A stretch of DNA of 64,000 nt from Jacaranda mimosifolia (lineage: Eukaryota; Streptophyta; Magnoliopsida; Lamiales; Bignoniaceae): NCBI GenBank assembly GCA_018894105.1, contig CM032123.1, positions 5,767,001 to 5,831,000 on the forward strand. Direction: 5' to 3'. Each line of letters opens with the position of its first letter. Position 1 is the first letter of the stretch. The notes under the pieces are model-generated. The model saw only the letters and a program-made list of their open reading frames with translations. It had not been told where the DNA came from and searched no databases. Shown here piece by piece: positions 1 to 13,820 of the stretch. Made by a program: the position numbers and the translations under genes.

Positions 1-168
1 AGATAATAGGAGTATGGGGTAGTTAAACCCAGAAAGTGGGGTTCTCTTATGTATTTAAGCCATAATGTAATGCAAAACAGACATCTAATCATTTTTTAAT
101 AACAGAGAATTAGAACAGTTTTTTGAGTGTATTTCTTCTTTTATTGGTGTTATTTTTGTTTTGTATCA
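1..168 (+). repeat. 3' end of an LTR (Ty3/gypsy), truncated by the window edge
   Basis: The sequence ends in CA at 168, directly before a primer-binding-site motif, which is how an LTR joins the internal domain of a retrotransposon. A TATA-like stretch (tatttaag) lies near 51-58. Only the right part of the LTR is in the window, so its length and matching partner cannot be assessed. Confidence 0.6.
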
Positions 169-170
169 AT

Positions 171-188
171 TGGCGCCATCTGTGGGAA
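171..188 (+). other. Retrotransposon primer-binding site
   Basis: TGGCGCCATCTGTGGGAA begins with TGG, complementary to the CCA end of a tRNA, and lies two bases after the LTR end. A closely similar motif follows the 5' LTR of many plant Ty3/gypsy elements. The tRNA species was not determined. Confidence 0.6.
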
Positions 189-3110
189 ACTTTGAGTTAA
201 GATGTGAGAAGATGAGTGAGTCTGGAAGAAATATAGAAGGTGAGATATTGAGTGCACCACGGGTTGAGTAGGCGAAAGCTTCACTAATTGGAGGATTGTC
301 TTGCCTGCTATGATGGGCGGCACCCCATGAGAAGAGAAGATTACCCCTTATATCCCCTAGCATGGGACATCTCACGCCCAAACAATGGAATTTTTGGTGT
401 TCTACAATTAATCCCTTCATGGTTGCCCAAAAGTCAGGAGATGGGTAGGTTGTGTTCCTTGCTACATCGCCTTTCCCATTGGCCATGCCATTTGTACCAA
501 GGATGCCTCATCTTGGTTTACAGTTCAATGTCTTATTACCGACATATTTTTTGATGCCCCCAGTGGTCACCACACTTGTATCTACGCCAGGAGTCCTATC
601 AATACCTGTATTTGGGCTAGTAGGAGATGTGCAGATCCCTTTTGTTCCCCCACCCTTGGGAAGAAGTCAAGTCATAGGTTCTCTTGTCCTCGCGCCCATT
701 TTGGGGATGGTGGCCCAAGGCACCATATTGACGGACCTCCATTTCCCGCTCAGCCAAGTATTCATAGAGTGCAAGAGACTACTGTAGCCCTTATGGTACC
801 TTCCCTAGAAAAGCTGGAGAAGAAGCCAGGAATACATGGTCTACCCAAGAAAGAGGGGGGGAAGGGTTAGGAATCTTGATAGAAGCTGTAGTAGAGAAAG
901 AACAAGAGGTGGCTGAAAGTCAAATATTTGTACGTCCTATCAGATAAAAAGAGGAAAGAAAATTGCTAGCTAATGTTGCTACAAAAATAGAGGATATGCG
1001 AAGGGAATTGAGAGAAATTAAAAAGAAGCTGAACGGGGAAGACAAGGAGAGTGTGAAGGCATCACCCTTTGGGGATTCAATTATGCAAGATCCTTTCCTA
1101 GACAACCATAAGTCTTTCTCCATGCAAAAGGACACTAGAGGTTTTGATCCTATTGACCACTTGTGTGAGTTTGAAAACTTAGCCATATTATATTAGTTTT
1201 CAGATGGAGTGAAGTGCCAAACTTTCTAACTACCCTCGGAGGAGCGGCTCAGAGATGGTTTGGGCTATTACCTCCTTGCTCTATACACACTTTTGAAGAC
1301 TTCTTCCGCAAGTTTTTACATCAATTTCATTAGTTAAGAACATTATCGCTGAAGTGTCCAAAGCTTGCTTTCTTTCTGAAAAGGAGAAAATGAAACATTG
1401 AGAGGCTTCGTTAAGAGATTTACTACGACTGCTTTAGAGGCCCCCTCTACCACTCCAGAGGTGTTAGCTACTGCTTTTACGCAAGTATTGAGGCCCAGTT
1501 CAATTTTCAGGTCTCTGAGTTAGAGGTCGCAAATAGCTATGATGAATTGTTATGTTGAGCAGAGAAATACATTCATGAAGAAAGGATGTATGATGCTAAG
1601 GACAATGAGTTGGGGAAGAATGCAGAGATAAAAAAAAGATGGAGGTACAGGGAAATGACCCAAGCAAGATGAAAGAGCTCGACTAGCCAATATATCACAA
1701 CTACATGTGGTGAATGCACCACAACCTCGGGTAGCTCAGTTTGCTTCCAGGTTTGATCACTACATGCCCCTAAGAATGCTGAGGTGACAGATGCTACAAG
1801 CCATTGAGGATAAGAACTTATTACTGTGGCCACATTTTGCTAACGGGGCTCCTCGACAGCCCATGTTAGATAAATACTGTAGATTCCATAATGAGTACAG
1901 ACATGTAACGGAAGAATATGAACATTTTAATGAATGAATTGGAGGAGTTGATAAGAGGTAGATATTTGAAAGAATTTCTACAAGCTCCTGTGATTGTTAA
2001 ATATGGTTGACCTGGTAAGGCTCAGTATAGGGAACAAACAGGAGGAGGAAGGCCTGGAGTGGAAGAGAGTAAAAAGGACCCTCCGATCAAAGTTGTGATC
2101 CACATGATTTTAGGAGGACCTACAGGTGGAGATACTCATCGAGCTCAAAGGGCTCAGGCCTAAGCTTTAATCCATCGAAAGAATAGGGAGGTAGTAGTGA
2201 TCAATATGGAAGATCAAGCATTGGTGATTCAATTCAGGTCCAAGGACCTCAAAGAGGTGCAATTACCTAACCAAGACGCTTTAGTTATCACAGCTTCCAT
2301 AGCTAATTATGAGGTAGCGTGGATTTTTGTAGATGGAGGGAGCTCAGTTGATATCTTGTTTTCAGCTACTCTCTAGCAGATGGAGCTTAGTAACACTACC
2401 TTGGAGCGAGTAAAAATAACATTATTTAGTTTCACAGGGGAAGCGGTGCGACCTTTGGGACAAATCACTCTTCTATCTCCCTGGGTTCGAGGATGCACTG
2501 TAAAACTTGTATTGTAAAATTCCTAATTGTTGATGCTTCATCTGCTTATAACGTTATATTTGGCAGGCACATGTTGCAACTCTTCCAAGCAGTAGCTTAG
2601 ACTTATCATATGAAGCTCAATTATGTGATTGGCAATTTAGTGGAAGAAGTGATGAGAGATCAATTGCATAAAAAAAGTGTTATGTGGAGGTAGTGAGGAA
2701 TGGGAATAGAAAGTCAGGAGAAGTGGTTTACTAGCAAAGGCATAGATTCCAGTGTATGCAGGATAGTTGAGCTGTAGGATTGTCTTAAGCGTGCTGGCAA
2801 GCTCATGACCATAGAATAGTGCTTGGGGATCCGGGGAACATTACTCGATTGGGATCACATCTTGATGAAGAGCAGGTAGCTCTACTCACTCAGTGCTGAG
2901 GGTCTATGTGAATGCATTTGCTTTTTCGACAAAGGACCTAACTAGAATTGATCCAAGATTAAATATACATAAGCTCAACATAGATCCTCTTGCCAAGCCA
3001 GTAAAACATAAAAAAAAGGGACTTCAGACCAGATAAGGATCATATCGTACAAAAGGAGATCAAAGAGCTGCTGGATGCTGGTGGAGATCCAATTACCAAT
3101 GTGGATGCAT
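189..3110 (+). pseudogene. Decayed Ty3/gypsy gag-protease region
   Basis: Fragments in several frames line up in the order of a plant Ty3/gypsy polyprotein. Around 1080-1190 a gag entry motif (FDPIDHLCEFEN) is visible. At 1218-1325 the retrotransposon gag core (TLGGAAQRWFGLLP, then FEDFFRKFL) can be read, and at 1390-1505 the ETLRGFVKRF segment. Near 1860-1930 there is a KYCRFHNEYRH-like segment. The aspartic protease lies at about 2245-2390, with active site VDGGSSVDIL (aspartate codon at 2332). Near 2940-3110 the lead-in to reverse transcriptase (a LNIDPLAKPV-like motif, then EIKELLDAG) is recognisable, after which homology stops. Stops and frameshifts throughout mean no functional protein. 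The order and motifs fit the Tat/Retand-type group, but the lineage is an inference. Confidence 0.75.
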
Positions 3111-3119
3111 GTGGGTCCT

Positions 3120-4974
3120 TTGATGATGAATTGAAATATACTAATATGTTCTTTAAGTGTTAATTCATATGTTAGTATTATTTTGATTCATGGATGCTTA
3201 TGTTAAATGTTGATGTAGCATTGGATGATGTTATATGTTGATATAGCATCTTTAATTTGGTCTTAAGGTATGTTTGATCATTTTTTGATCCAATTGGATT
3301 GGAGTTAACTAGAGATTTTTGAAGAATGTTAATTCTTACTTGAACTTGAATTTTGAAGCATGTTCTAGTACTTGAATTTCCATTTTTAAAAGGTGTTTTA
3401 AATTTGAAAATTTGTCTAATATGTGTAATTTAGTGTTATGTAGGTGTCCATAATTTTTTGGTGTAAAAAATTAGACCGAAAAGACCTTGACTCAGTCTTT
3501 AACCGAAAATAGAGCAGGCTGCCAGCCTTGGCCGAGCCCTAGCCCAGCAGCGAGTGCGCCTGCCGCACGGCCACACAGCCTGGCCGGGTAACAGTGCCTA
3601 GCCTCAGTTTTGGGCAAGTTTTGAGGTCATTTTGTGTTATTTTTGTGATCAAAATTAATCTAAACTATGCTAATTAGATGTACAAATGTTGTGCAAGTTC
3701 TCAAAATTATGTTTGATATTTTTAATTGTTTTTAAGAACTTGTTCAAGTTAATCTTCAATTTGGTGCAAAAATGAGATGCATAATTGTTAAGGTTATTTT
3801 TTCCAGTCAATTAATTGTTTATGATATAAGCATTTAATTGTGGAATTGAATGTCAATTCTTATTTATTGTTCATTTAATTGTTAAATGGATGATGAATGA
3901 ATGGGGATGAACATGAGATTTTAATATTGATTTTATTTGTTTCAAGTTGTTGAAAAGGGTTGTATTAAATGGGGCTTGCATGCCTCTTAATTTCTATTTT
4001 GTAAATGTTATGAGAGTAGAATCACTAGAAGTGAGGATTTCTTATCTCAAGTAATTGTTGCAAGGAGACAAGAAGATCATTAGAGGTATGAAGACCCATA
4101 AATGTATGGGATACATTTATGTAATAGTTAGATTTAATCAACCCACTTAAAATCAACTAAGTAGTGCACCTATGGCTCTAAAGTATACTACTTGGTTAAG
4201 GCTCATGGTCATCCTACCCTAGAAGCATGCTAAGCGCATTTACTTATTTATATTTTCTTTATCCTATTCATGTATGAGATGCATGGTTATGATAGAAAAT
4301 CTAAATAAGAAGATAAAATTGATGAGATCTTTGCAAGAAAGAAAATCTCTCTACTTAGAGGAGTCTAAGTGCTTTCAAATATTAAGTCAAAATCGATACA
4401 AATTAAAAGGAGTTTTAGTTAATCCATGTCTTCTTCCAATAGTATGTGGCATGACGACGCTACCAACATTTGTGTGATGTCTCATGAGTTGTGGGTCACA
4501 CTTATGGTGGAAAGCTGTGATCGCATACTTAGCATACGATGTACCTTTGATTTAACGTTTCATATGCATTGTCTCACGAGTCATGGAATGACATAGTGCG
4601 GTTTCGAATCAAAGCTTGATTGGTAGGTCTGACTTAACACCTAGTAGTGTAGATGTTGCACTATTCGTGGGTCAACACAAAAAGTGAGATAAAATATATC
4701 AAGGGTTGTATAGAGATGCAATTAGCAAAAGTTGCTTACCTTATAATTGTTTGTGGATGTCTCACGAGTCATGGATCCACTACAAGTCTTATGGCCTTGA
4801 TTCTCATTATGAAATGAGATTTTCCAAATTTCCTAAGGGGGTGAGGAATTTGATAAAATAGGGGAAGAAAAACATGTTTGAAAGTCTATGAATATGTTTT
4901 CAATATCAATATTCAATCAGATGCTTATACTCTCCTTTTTCGCCTTTGTATTTTTTTGAAATCTTCAAATCAAA
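3120..4974. other. AT-rich non-coding stretch before the copia coding region
   Basis: No protein homology was seen. A short GC-rich island lies at about 3510-3600. The stretch separates the broken Ty3 element from the copia gag and may be that element's leader or LTR remains, but no TGGTATCAGAGC-like primer site and no repeat matching the downstream LTR-like region could be found, so this is a guess. A possible 67-residue frame at 4274-4477 has no recognisable motif. Confidence 0.35.
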
Positions 4975-7900
4975 ATGGATAAGAATCCACTCAACGTTAT
5001 TTTGGAAACTAATAAACTCACCAGGCTTAACTTCCAAGATTGGTTTAGAAATATCAAGATTATTCTTGATTCAAATAAGATGACTTATGTGCTTATTCAA
5101 GGTCTGTCGGACACCATAGGCAATGATGCCAACAATGAAGTACATGAAACGTTCACGAAGTGGGTAGATGATGATCTATAGACACACTGCCTCATGTTGG
5201 CTTCTATGTCCAACGGGCTCCAAAAGTTGCACGAGCACATGAAAACTGCTCATGAGATTCAGTTACACCTACAAGAGTTGTATAGCGTGCAAACTAGACA
5301 TGAAAGGTTTTCATTGTCTAAGAGCTCTTCCGGACTAGAATGAATGAAGGCTCAAGTGTCTATGACCATGGCCTTAAAATGATCGGTCTCATTGAGAAGC
5401 TTGGTCAATTGGACATAGTTATGGACAATGAGCTTTATGTGGATTTGATCCTTCAATCATTGCTTAGCTTATTTGTCCAATTCATTATGAGCTTCAACAT
5501 GAAAAAGCAAGAGGTAATGATTAATGAGTTGGTCAATATGTTGGTGACCGCCGAGGCACAATAAAGAAAGATAAGCCTCTTATGCTTACTTCATCCTCCA
5601 AGTCTAAGGGCCCTAGGGGTGCTAGAAAAGGAGGAAAAAAGAAGAAAAGTTTTTCTTCTAAGGGAAAGCAACCTTTGAAAAGTTCAGAGGGAGTCAAGAG
5701 AAAGAAAGAGGTGAAAGTTTATGCTACTTGTTTCTATTGTGGGCAAAAAGGCCATTGGAAGAGAAATTGCAAGGAGTATCTTGCAACCCTTGGGAAGGGT
5801 ATGTATTTTATTGAAGTGCACTTAACGATAAATTCTTCCTCATGGGTATTTGATACCGCATGTGGTTCTCACATTTATAATTCATTATAGGAGATGAAAA
5901 GAAGAATGAGTCTTAATGATGGGGATATGATCCTATGTCTAGGCAACGGAGCAAAAGTTACAACCATAGTCGAAGGCGTTATCAAGTTAGACTTGGGGAA
6001 ACTCTTACATTGTACTTGATCCTTGCTATTATGTACCTAATCTTGTTAAGAACATTATTTCTATTCCTGTTTTGGATAATGAAGGATATGATTTTTCTAT
6101 ATCTAATGAGAATTTGAAGGCATTAAAGAATGGTTCTTTAATTGCACAAGGTACATTAACAATGGATTGTACATTTTGGATTCTCAACCATTATTATTGC
6201 ACATTCAACAAAACCATTATTATTGCACATTCAACAAAGTAAAAGAAAATTAGATAACCAAGAAGATGTTATCTTGTGGTATTCAAGACTTGAACATATT
6301 TTCAAAAATAGAATGAACAAGTTAGAAGCCCTCAAAGCACTAAATGTTAGTGGCATAGAGGATCTTCCTACTTGTGAATCTTGTTTAAAGGAAAAAATGA
6401 CAAAGGCTCCTTTTGTAAGACAAACAAAGCGAACCACAAATACTTTGAATTTGATCCATACAGATGTTTGTGAACTACTAAGAGTTAGTGTGAGAAGAGG
6501 CTATTCATACTTCATCACCTTCATCGATGATCATACTCAGTTTGGACATATGTATCTTATGAAGTACAAGTCCGAAGCCTTTGAAAAGTTCAAAGAGTAT
6601 AGGAATGAAGTCAAAAAACAATTGGGACTAAGTTTTAAAGCTTTTAGATTGGATCAATGAGGAGAATACTTAAGTACTGAATTCTTGGATTATCTAAAGG
6701 AGAATGAGATTCTCTCTCAATGGACTCCACCGGCACACCCTAACATAATGAAGTAGCCAAAAGGAGAAACCGTACCTTGTTGGATATGGTACATTCCATG
6801 ATGAGCTTTTTCAATGTGCTTATATCCTATTGGGGATATGCCTTCATAACAGCAGCGAGGTTACTAAATATAGTACCTACAAAGTCGGTGCCAAAAACAT
6901 TACATGAGATGTGGTATGACAAAACACCTTCTTACTCTTTTCTAAGAATTTGGGGTCTCCTGTTTATATCAAGCGGTTAGTGGGAAACAAGTTGGATACG
7001 AGATCCACCTTGTGCAAGTTTGTAGGATACCAAGAGAGTCTTTGGGTTATTATTTCTATGATCTCTCGAAACAAAAGGTGTTTATTTCAAGGAACACCAC
7101 CTTTTTGGAAAATAAATTTTTATTAGATAGAAATGGCACTATTGTTGAACTTGATAAAGTTCAAAATTATCAACAAATTCCACAAGCAGTAGAAATAAGT
7201 GAACATCAAGAGCCTTACACACAAGCTCTGAGAAGGCAGGAACGAATCAAGAAGCAACCCAAAATGTTTGGATTCCTTCATGAGACTGGCCAATTGAATA
7301 GTGATCCGAAAGCCTATGAGGAAGCTATATTGGACATAGATTCGGGACATTGGCTAGAAGTCATGAAATTTGAAATGGACTCCATGTACTCCAACAAAGT
7401 ATAGAATTTGGTAGATCCACCAGAGGGTAAAGTACTCATTGGTTGAAAGTGGATTTATAAGCGTAAGCTAAGAGTTGATAGAGATGTAATAACCTTTAAG
7501 GCGCGACTACTAGCAAAGGGTTACACTCAAAGACTTGGTATTGATTTCGAAAAAATCTTTTCATCGGTCGCTATACCTAAGTCCATTAGGATTTTACTTA
7601 CAATAGCCACATATTATGGCTATGAGATATGACAAATGGATGTAAAAACCGTTTTCCTCAATGGAAACATTGAAAAAGAAATTTATATAGAGCAACCACA
7701 AGGTTTTACATCAAAATGGAGTGAGCAAAAAGTTTGCAAACTCGAGAGGTCTATTTATGGGCTCAAACAGGCATCCCAAAGTTGGAACATATGTGTTGAT
7801 AAGACAATCAAATCGTTTGACTTTGTCAAAAATGTGTATGAACCTTGTGTGTACAAGAAGGCTAATAGGAGTAGCATACAGTTTATTATGCTTTATGTCA

Positions 7901-8875
7901 CTGACATTCTTTTCATTGGGAACAAGAGAGAAATGTTAGAATGTACTAAAGCATGGTTATCTACACAATTCTCCATGAAGGATTTGGGAGAAGCATCCTA
8001 CATATTAGGAATACATATCTATAGAGATAGATCAAGGAGGATGCTGGGGATTTTTCAAACACCGAACATTGAAAAAGATACTAAAGATGTTTAGTATGAA
8101 AGAATCCAAGAAGGGATTCATCCCTATGGGATAAGGTCTTCGTCTCTCTAAGTCTATGGCCCCTAAAATTAACAATGAAAAATATAGACTGTCCCAGATA
8201 CCTTATGAGTCAACTATAGGAAGCATAATGTATGTCGTTCAATATACAAGGCTAGATAGAGCACACGCTCTAAATGTCATGAGCCGCTTTCAATCTGACC
8301 CCAATGAATGTCACTTGGAAAGCCGTTAAAGCAATCCTTAAGTACTTGGGAAGGACTAAGGATTTATTTTTGGTATACGGCAATAGAGGATTGAAACTTG
8401 AGGGGTTTTTGAATTCAAGTTTCCAATCTGATGCAGATGACCTAAAATCCACTTTTAGATTTATATTTTGCTTCAATGGCGGCATGGTGAGTTAGAAGAG
8501 TTCTAAACAAGACTCTACAGTTGATTTTAACATAGAGGCGGAATATATTGCAGCTTCAGAAGCTGCAAAGGAAGATGTTTGGATGAAAAACTTCATCCAA
8601 AAGTTGGATATAGTGCCTAGCATTGCTGAGCTTGTAGTTGTCTTTGTGACAACAACGGAGCAATTGTGCAAGCAAAAGAGCCAAGATCTCACCAGCAATC
8701 CAAGCACATTTTGAGGCGATATCATTTGATTTGTGAGATCATTGATAGAAGCGACATCCGAGTGGAGAAGGTAGCCTCAGAAGAGAATATAGCAGATCCA
8801 CTAGCTAAACCCCTAATGCAAAAGGCCTTTGAAGGATATCTTGAGAAGATGGGTCTTAAGACTATAGAGAATTAG
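4975..8875 (+). pseudogene. Decayed Ty1/copia gag-pol polyprotein
   Basis: The domains occur in copia order. Gag starts at 4975 and runs in two frames to about 5564. A CCHC zinc knuckle (CFYCGQKGHWKRNCKEY) is near 5731-5780. The protease has WVFDTACGSH near 5845, with Ala in place of the usual Gly after DT. Pre-integrase and integrase lie at about 6223-6760 (HTDVCELL, FITFIDDHT; an in-frame stop follows RLDQ where copia integrases normally have a glycine). Reverse transcriptase is at about 7420-8090 (MDVKTVFLNG; the catalytic YVDD box reads YVTD, threonine codon at 7900-7902). RNase H lies at about 8300-8875. Frames change at least seven times and stops are frequent. The element would once have supplied every enzyme for its own reverse transcription and integration but is dead. 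Integrase preceding RT excludes Ty3. Confidence 0.9.
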
Positions 8876-11170
8876 CTTTAGAGCAAGTGGAAGATTGTAG
8901 GAATAGTGCCCATGTAAACTATTACACTTGTGAGACAATCTTGATTAAATGATATTCATATTTAATGGCCATCTTTATATTATGCTTATTTTACTTCACT
9001 AGCATTTGGTTGAAGCCCTTAGATCACATATGACTACAGGACTTGGTCAGACACTGGGTGGTGATTATGAAATAAGTCTTACTCGATCGTGATCTTAAAA
9101 TATTCCAAGTCATAAAATCTTATGACACAAGGTATCTAAGATTCGGATAGACTTGTATCAACGATGCATAAATCCAAAGAGTTGGATATTGTTTCATTTC
9201 ATGAGCAATCTATGTTAGAAATAGGTGCATGTTAGTAGGTGTTTGCCTAGAGAACAAGTTTAGTGAAGGCTCACTTGGAGAATCCACTAGATAGCCGAAT
9301 TGGTAAGACGATAGTGGCAAGTTCTCTGGCTTATGTTAGTGCATATAATTAGTTCTTAGACATGAGGATCTATGGTAACCTTGTGTTTAAGCCCTTATAC
9401 ATTGACTCTTCCTTGACCACTTAGCGGGTCATCCGAGTTGAGATTGGGTATGAGCTATTTAGACATGGAGGTTTGTGAAATCCAAGATAGGATCCATCTC
9501 TTCATTGTTGTGAAAGGTGAGTGCATCTCCTATGTATTCTATTAGGATCGATTCCAAGGAGTCCTTGCACAAGGCAGCATGACAATTTGGAAAAAGAGTT
9601 TTCCAAAGATGAGCTCACAAACCGGAATCAAACATTAGGATTAGAAACATAGTTATCGAGGGTATTAGAGAGTTGGCAAATATCTTGCCATAAGCCTCTT
9701 TCAGGAGATAGGAGACTGAAGGATCGTATTTGCATGGTAAGCGTAAAGCTAGAATGGTTCACCAAGAGCATATTCACTTCGACCAATTAGTTGGGCTTCA
9801 TGGGTTAAGGCTAGACATCGACCATGGAGATTGGGTACTCTTCAATTAATAAAGATTAATTGAATGAGCTATTAGTTTAAAGGAGTTTAAACTATGGAAT
9901 ATTTCAATATTTAGAATATCACAATTGTTGTGAGCTCATGTCCAATGAATGAGAGAACCTAATGGGTCACACACAAAAGTCTAAAGGAAGCTCTACTTGA
10001 TAGAAGGAATTTTCTCTTAGTTAGAAAATTTAGTATGATCGTTTTTGTAAAGAAAAATTGGTTGGCTAACTTTTAGTCATTTTGGCTTGATTGATTTAAT
10101 TATTAAATTAATCAAAATAATTTAAGGAGTTAAATTAGACCAATTGAATTAAGGAATTAATTTAATTGGTACCATGTGACAATTAATTAGTCAACTTAAA
10201 GAGTTAAGTTAACACCTTCTAGCTTAAAAAGTTAAGTTAGTTGACTTAAAGAGTTAAGTCAAAACCAATTAATTAAATTAAAGAGTCAATTTAATTAATG
10301 TGAGAAATTTATTTTGAAGGAAAATTCAAATGAAGTAGTTTATTTGAGGTTAATTTGGGATTAATTTGAAAGACATTTCATGAGATGAAATATAAAGTCA
10401 AATTAAATCCAAATGCAAGTGAAATTCACATTTCACATGCAAGTGGCTTGCTTAGTTGGCACATCACCTCATGGAAGGTGTGATGCAAGTTCTCCAACTC
10501 TATAAATAGAGTGAGGTGGCCTACCATATGATGTATGTGATGCTAAGATTCCATTTTTCCTTCCAAAAGTATGATCCACTCATGTGTTGAAGCTTCACAC
10601 CTCACTTTCCTCTCCTCAAATTCGGCATTCTCTCTCTCTTCTTCCTCTAGTGATCTAGCTGATTAGTGGAAGATTGGAGCTTGCCTTGGGTGTGTGGATC
10701 ATAAGACTAGAGGCTTCACGCTTGGGGAGCTTTGCTCTTCAAGATCTACTGCGGTGCAGAAAGTTTGGAGGCTATTTTGAAGGCCTTGCCGATTTTTTTT
10801 TTTTTTGCTAAAATTTTTACTGGAGATCCTCAAAGATGTTTAGGTGTTTCTATCCAAATTTCAGCTCAATCAAAGGTGATTTTCTTGGGCAATTTTTGCT
10901 GGTTCTCTGCTACGCCAGAATTGACAATTTTGACGTGTTCACTCTAGTCATCCATTTCTACCTTGGATTTAAGCAATCAAGGTATTTTTATGCAACCAAA
11001 TCCATCTTAATGGCATGATTAGATCCTTGGATGAAGTGTAGTCAAGTTTTTATTTAACTAATTTTGCTTTATAACTTGGATCCTTGTGCTACACTTTACT
11101 TCAAGAAACTTAAGATCTCGAGTTATGAAGATTGGATATATAGTTTTTATTCTTGGTTAAGATATATGAT
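8876..11170 (+). repeat. Copia 3' region and LTR-like sequence
   Basis: Directly after RNase H comes a purine-rich run (caagtggaagattg) like a copia polypurine tract, then TG at about 8895, a plausible LTR start. A TATA box follows at 10501 and a long pyrimidine-rich transcribed leader after it. Short repeats of a TTAAAGAGTTAAGT-like unit occur at about 10190-10265. The matching 5' LTR was not found, so the exact limits are uncertain. Small open frames here have no recognisable homology. Confidence 0.5.
10501..10509 (+). promoter_or_regulatory. TATA box of LTR-like region
   Basis: TATAAATAG, in the context ctctataaatagagtg, is a strong plant TATA box of the sort found in copia LTR promoters. 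It is followed by a CT-rich leader at about 10550-10650. No host gene lies downstream. Confidence 0.5.
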
Positions 11171-11419
11171 TATATTGAAATAATATTTCATGACGGAGTA
11201 AATAATATCTAAATATATAAGCAGATAATGGGATTAATGATTTGACAATATTAATATTTCTCTTTGTATTTGACTTATAGAATTTCAGGAAATTATGAAA
11301 AAACATCATCCAACAAAGCAATAGATTTATTAAGAATAATTGCATTTTAGAATTAGTAAGAGGTATGAAAGGAAAATTGAATTGCCGGTTTATTTGATAT
11401 AACAACATGGATTAGGAAA

Positions 11420-13092
11420 TTAGGTCAATGATTATTTTAGTATTTCTTACACTATATCTTGGGAGAATTAGGTAACGAGGAGTCGAGCTATCAGGCTCGA
11501 TCACTCAGAAATGCTCCATTGCTCATGATCACAAAGTGAGGTGTATATTCGATAGTAGGAGATTCCTTTGCCGGGGAAAGAACATATATATAATAAATAT
11601 AATATTATTCCTTGATTGTTATTGCATTGAATTTAAGAAATCAATTCATTGTCCATATTGTCCTATTGCTAGCATACTTATCTTTGAACTACTGCATTGA
11701 ATTTGAGATAGTAGTCAAATACTCCATTTGACTCATTTCTCAAAGGTTACCCTTGAATACTGATTTGGATATGACTTTTTTTGAATAACAATATTTTTAT
11801 TTGAAAGACTTTTGAAAAGTATCATTTGAAATTTGAATTTTCCTGACGATCTTACGTGAATAGGATTTTTAAATTTGTCAATTGAACTTCAAAACTTCCA
11901 AAGGTTTGAAAACTATGATTAGACCAATTCATTCTTAACTCAATCGTGATATTTTATGATACTGTTGTGAGGCAATGTTACTGACTAGCAGTTATTGAAC
12001 TATACTGTTGTGAGGTATCTTGCTGACTAGCTATTGATGATTAACTGATTAGTTTATTACTGAATTTACAGTACCTTCGTAACTAAGTTGAAATTATTCT
12101 ATTTCATATGGCAATTGTGGTATAAAAGAAATTGTGTTGGCTATTGGGACTTTCGTGCTTATATATATGATTAATAATACCCTTGGGGATGCCCTTAGGG
12201 AATATTTTGGGCCCATAGGACCGGTTAGCAAGATGACCGAGACGGCATCGGGCCATTGATAGCTGGTCTACCTACCAGGACCCAATTTGCGATCTTGACT
12301 TCAGGCCATTTAGAGGTTAGCCACTGGTTGGAGCTTGATTGGTGAGGATCGGTCCTACCAATTCGTACTGCATAGGTTTGGCGAGTTGGCCTCTCCTCAA
12401 GGTGACATAAGGTAGTATTATACAAATTACTGGGAGATATAAGAGAGAAGAGACTATCCCACAGTTGGTTTTGTGAAATATGCACGTTCGACTGACTTTA
12501 TGAAATGTTCCTATATACTCAGTTTTTCAAAACTTATCTAGCTCTTGAGTTTTGAACATGAGATTTCCCGCAAAATGTATTGAAATTTGAGATGTCTCTT
12601 CTACTATTTAACAACTTGCTCCCTAAGCATATACTTATAGCTATTTGTATTTAGAATGGGTGTTTTTCTATACTGCATTTCTATTGTTAATTCCGATCAT
12701 GCATTTTGATTATTACCTCACTAAGTCATTTGGACTTACATCTCTTATACTGTTTCTTTTCTTGTTCTTCTCCTAGATTGAGAATCGATTAGTGAGGAGT
12801 CATGAACAAGCTATGTATATATACTCTGTTGTTGTATACAAATAATATTGAATATGATAAGTTTAGATTTATATTGTAAATAAATGTTGAGCTATTTTAG
12901 TAAGATCATAATTTTAGTATCGATGAATATCAGTTGAAGATGATGTGCTAAAGAGTTTTATCTTCTATGCCTTTTTTGGATGGTTGGGAATTACTGGAAA
13001 TTGTAAAAATTTTGATGATACACATTTTGTTTTGGGATTGATTAGAGTAGCACCTCGATCCAAAATAGACACCTTTCGGACAGGGTGTTACA
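11420..13092 (+). repeat. Ty3/gypsy LTR remnant, 3' end at 13092
   Basis: The segment ends in gacagggtgttaca, the GGGTGTTACA terminus common to plant chromovirus LTRs. Its last 50 bases match, in reverse complement, the sequence starting at 52222, so this terminus belongs to a repeat family present at least twice here. No primer-binding site follows, so it is a solo or truncated LTR. The left boundary was not found; 11420 is approximate. Confidence 0.5.
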
Positions 13093-13631
13093 ATATTAGT
13101 TGATTTTGATTTTTTACTGATATTCTTGGGTTACTCTTCTCCTAGAATTTGAGCATACAATTTATTTATGGCTTGATCAACATTTAAGGGATCTTAATTG
13201 AAAATAAATATGGGATATAAATTAAATTATTTGGGGGGTTATTAAGGATTCTATTTTATGTACTTATCTCGATTTTTACTTGCTATTTTGAGGGCATAGA
13301 TTTTAGATTATTAATAATTTCGTAAGGATTGTTTGGTGATGATTGAACATGTTGAATTTATCAAGCCAATTACTTTATGGAAACTTTATCATTGAATTTT
13401 ATGTTAATGATTAAGTTAGCTACTCTACGAATATCAATTTTGGAGCTATAAATTAGTCTTTCATTCAAGGCTATTTGACTCAAGCCGTAATTATATAATC
13501 GTATGTGAACAAACATCAGAAGTAGATAAAACATGTGTGGAAGATTGGGTTTCTTTTTGGGAATTAGCAATATGATATAGCCCTGATTATATCTTTATGA
13601 TGAAAAAGATATTAATCTTTGGTCTATATTT

Positions 13632-13820
13632 TGTTAGATGTATTAAACCCAATCTATTTAGTTTATTTTAAGTTATTATTAAGCCAATAACTAGTATAAA
13701 AATAAGCCCATAAATTGTATTTCTGTTTTCATATGTTAGGTGTAAAAACGGCCCAAACTATTTAATTCATTTTAAGTTGTGATTAAACCATAAGTAGTAT
13801 GGAAAATAAGCCCACAAATT
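13632..13820. repeat. Imperfect tandem duplication, two units of about 85 bp
   Basis: Unit 1 (13632-13716) and unit 2 (13734-13820) both begin TGTTAG(A/G)TGTA and end AATAAGCCCA(T/C)AAATT, with a period of about 102 bp. They lie in non-coding, probably LTR-derived sequence. Confidence 0.6.

Noticed and set aside
4274..4477. 67-residue frame proposed as a copia leader protein
   Set aside because: No similarity to gag or any other domain; the recognised gag starts at 4975.
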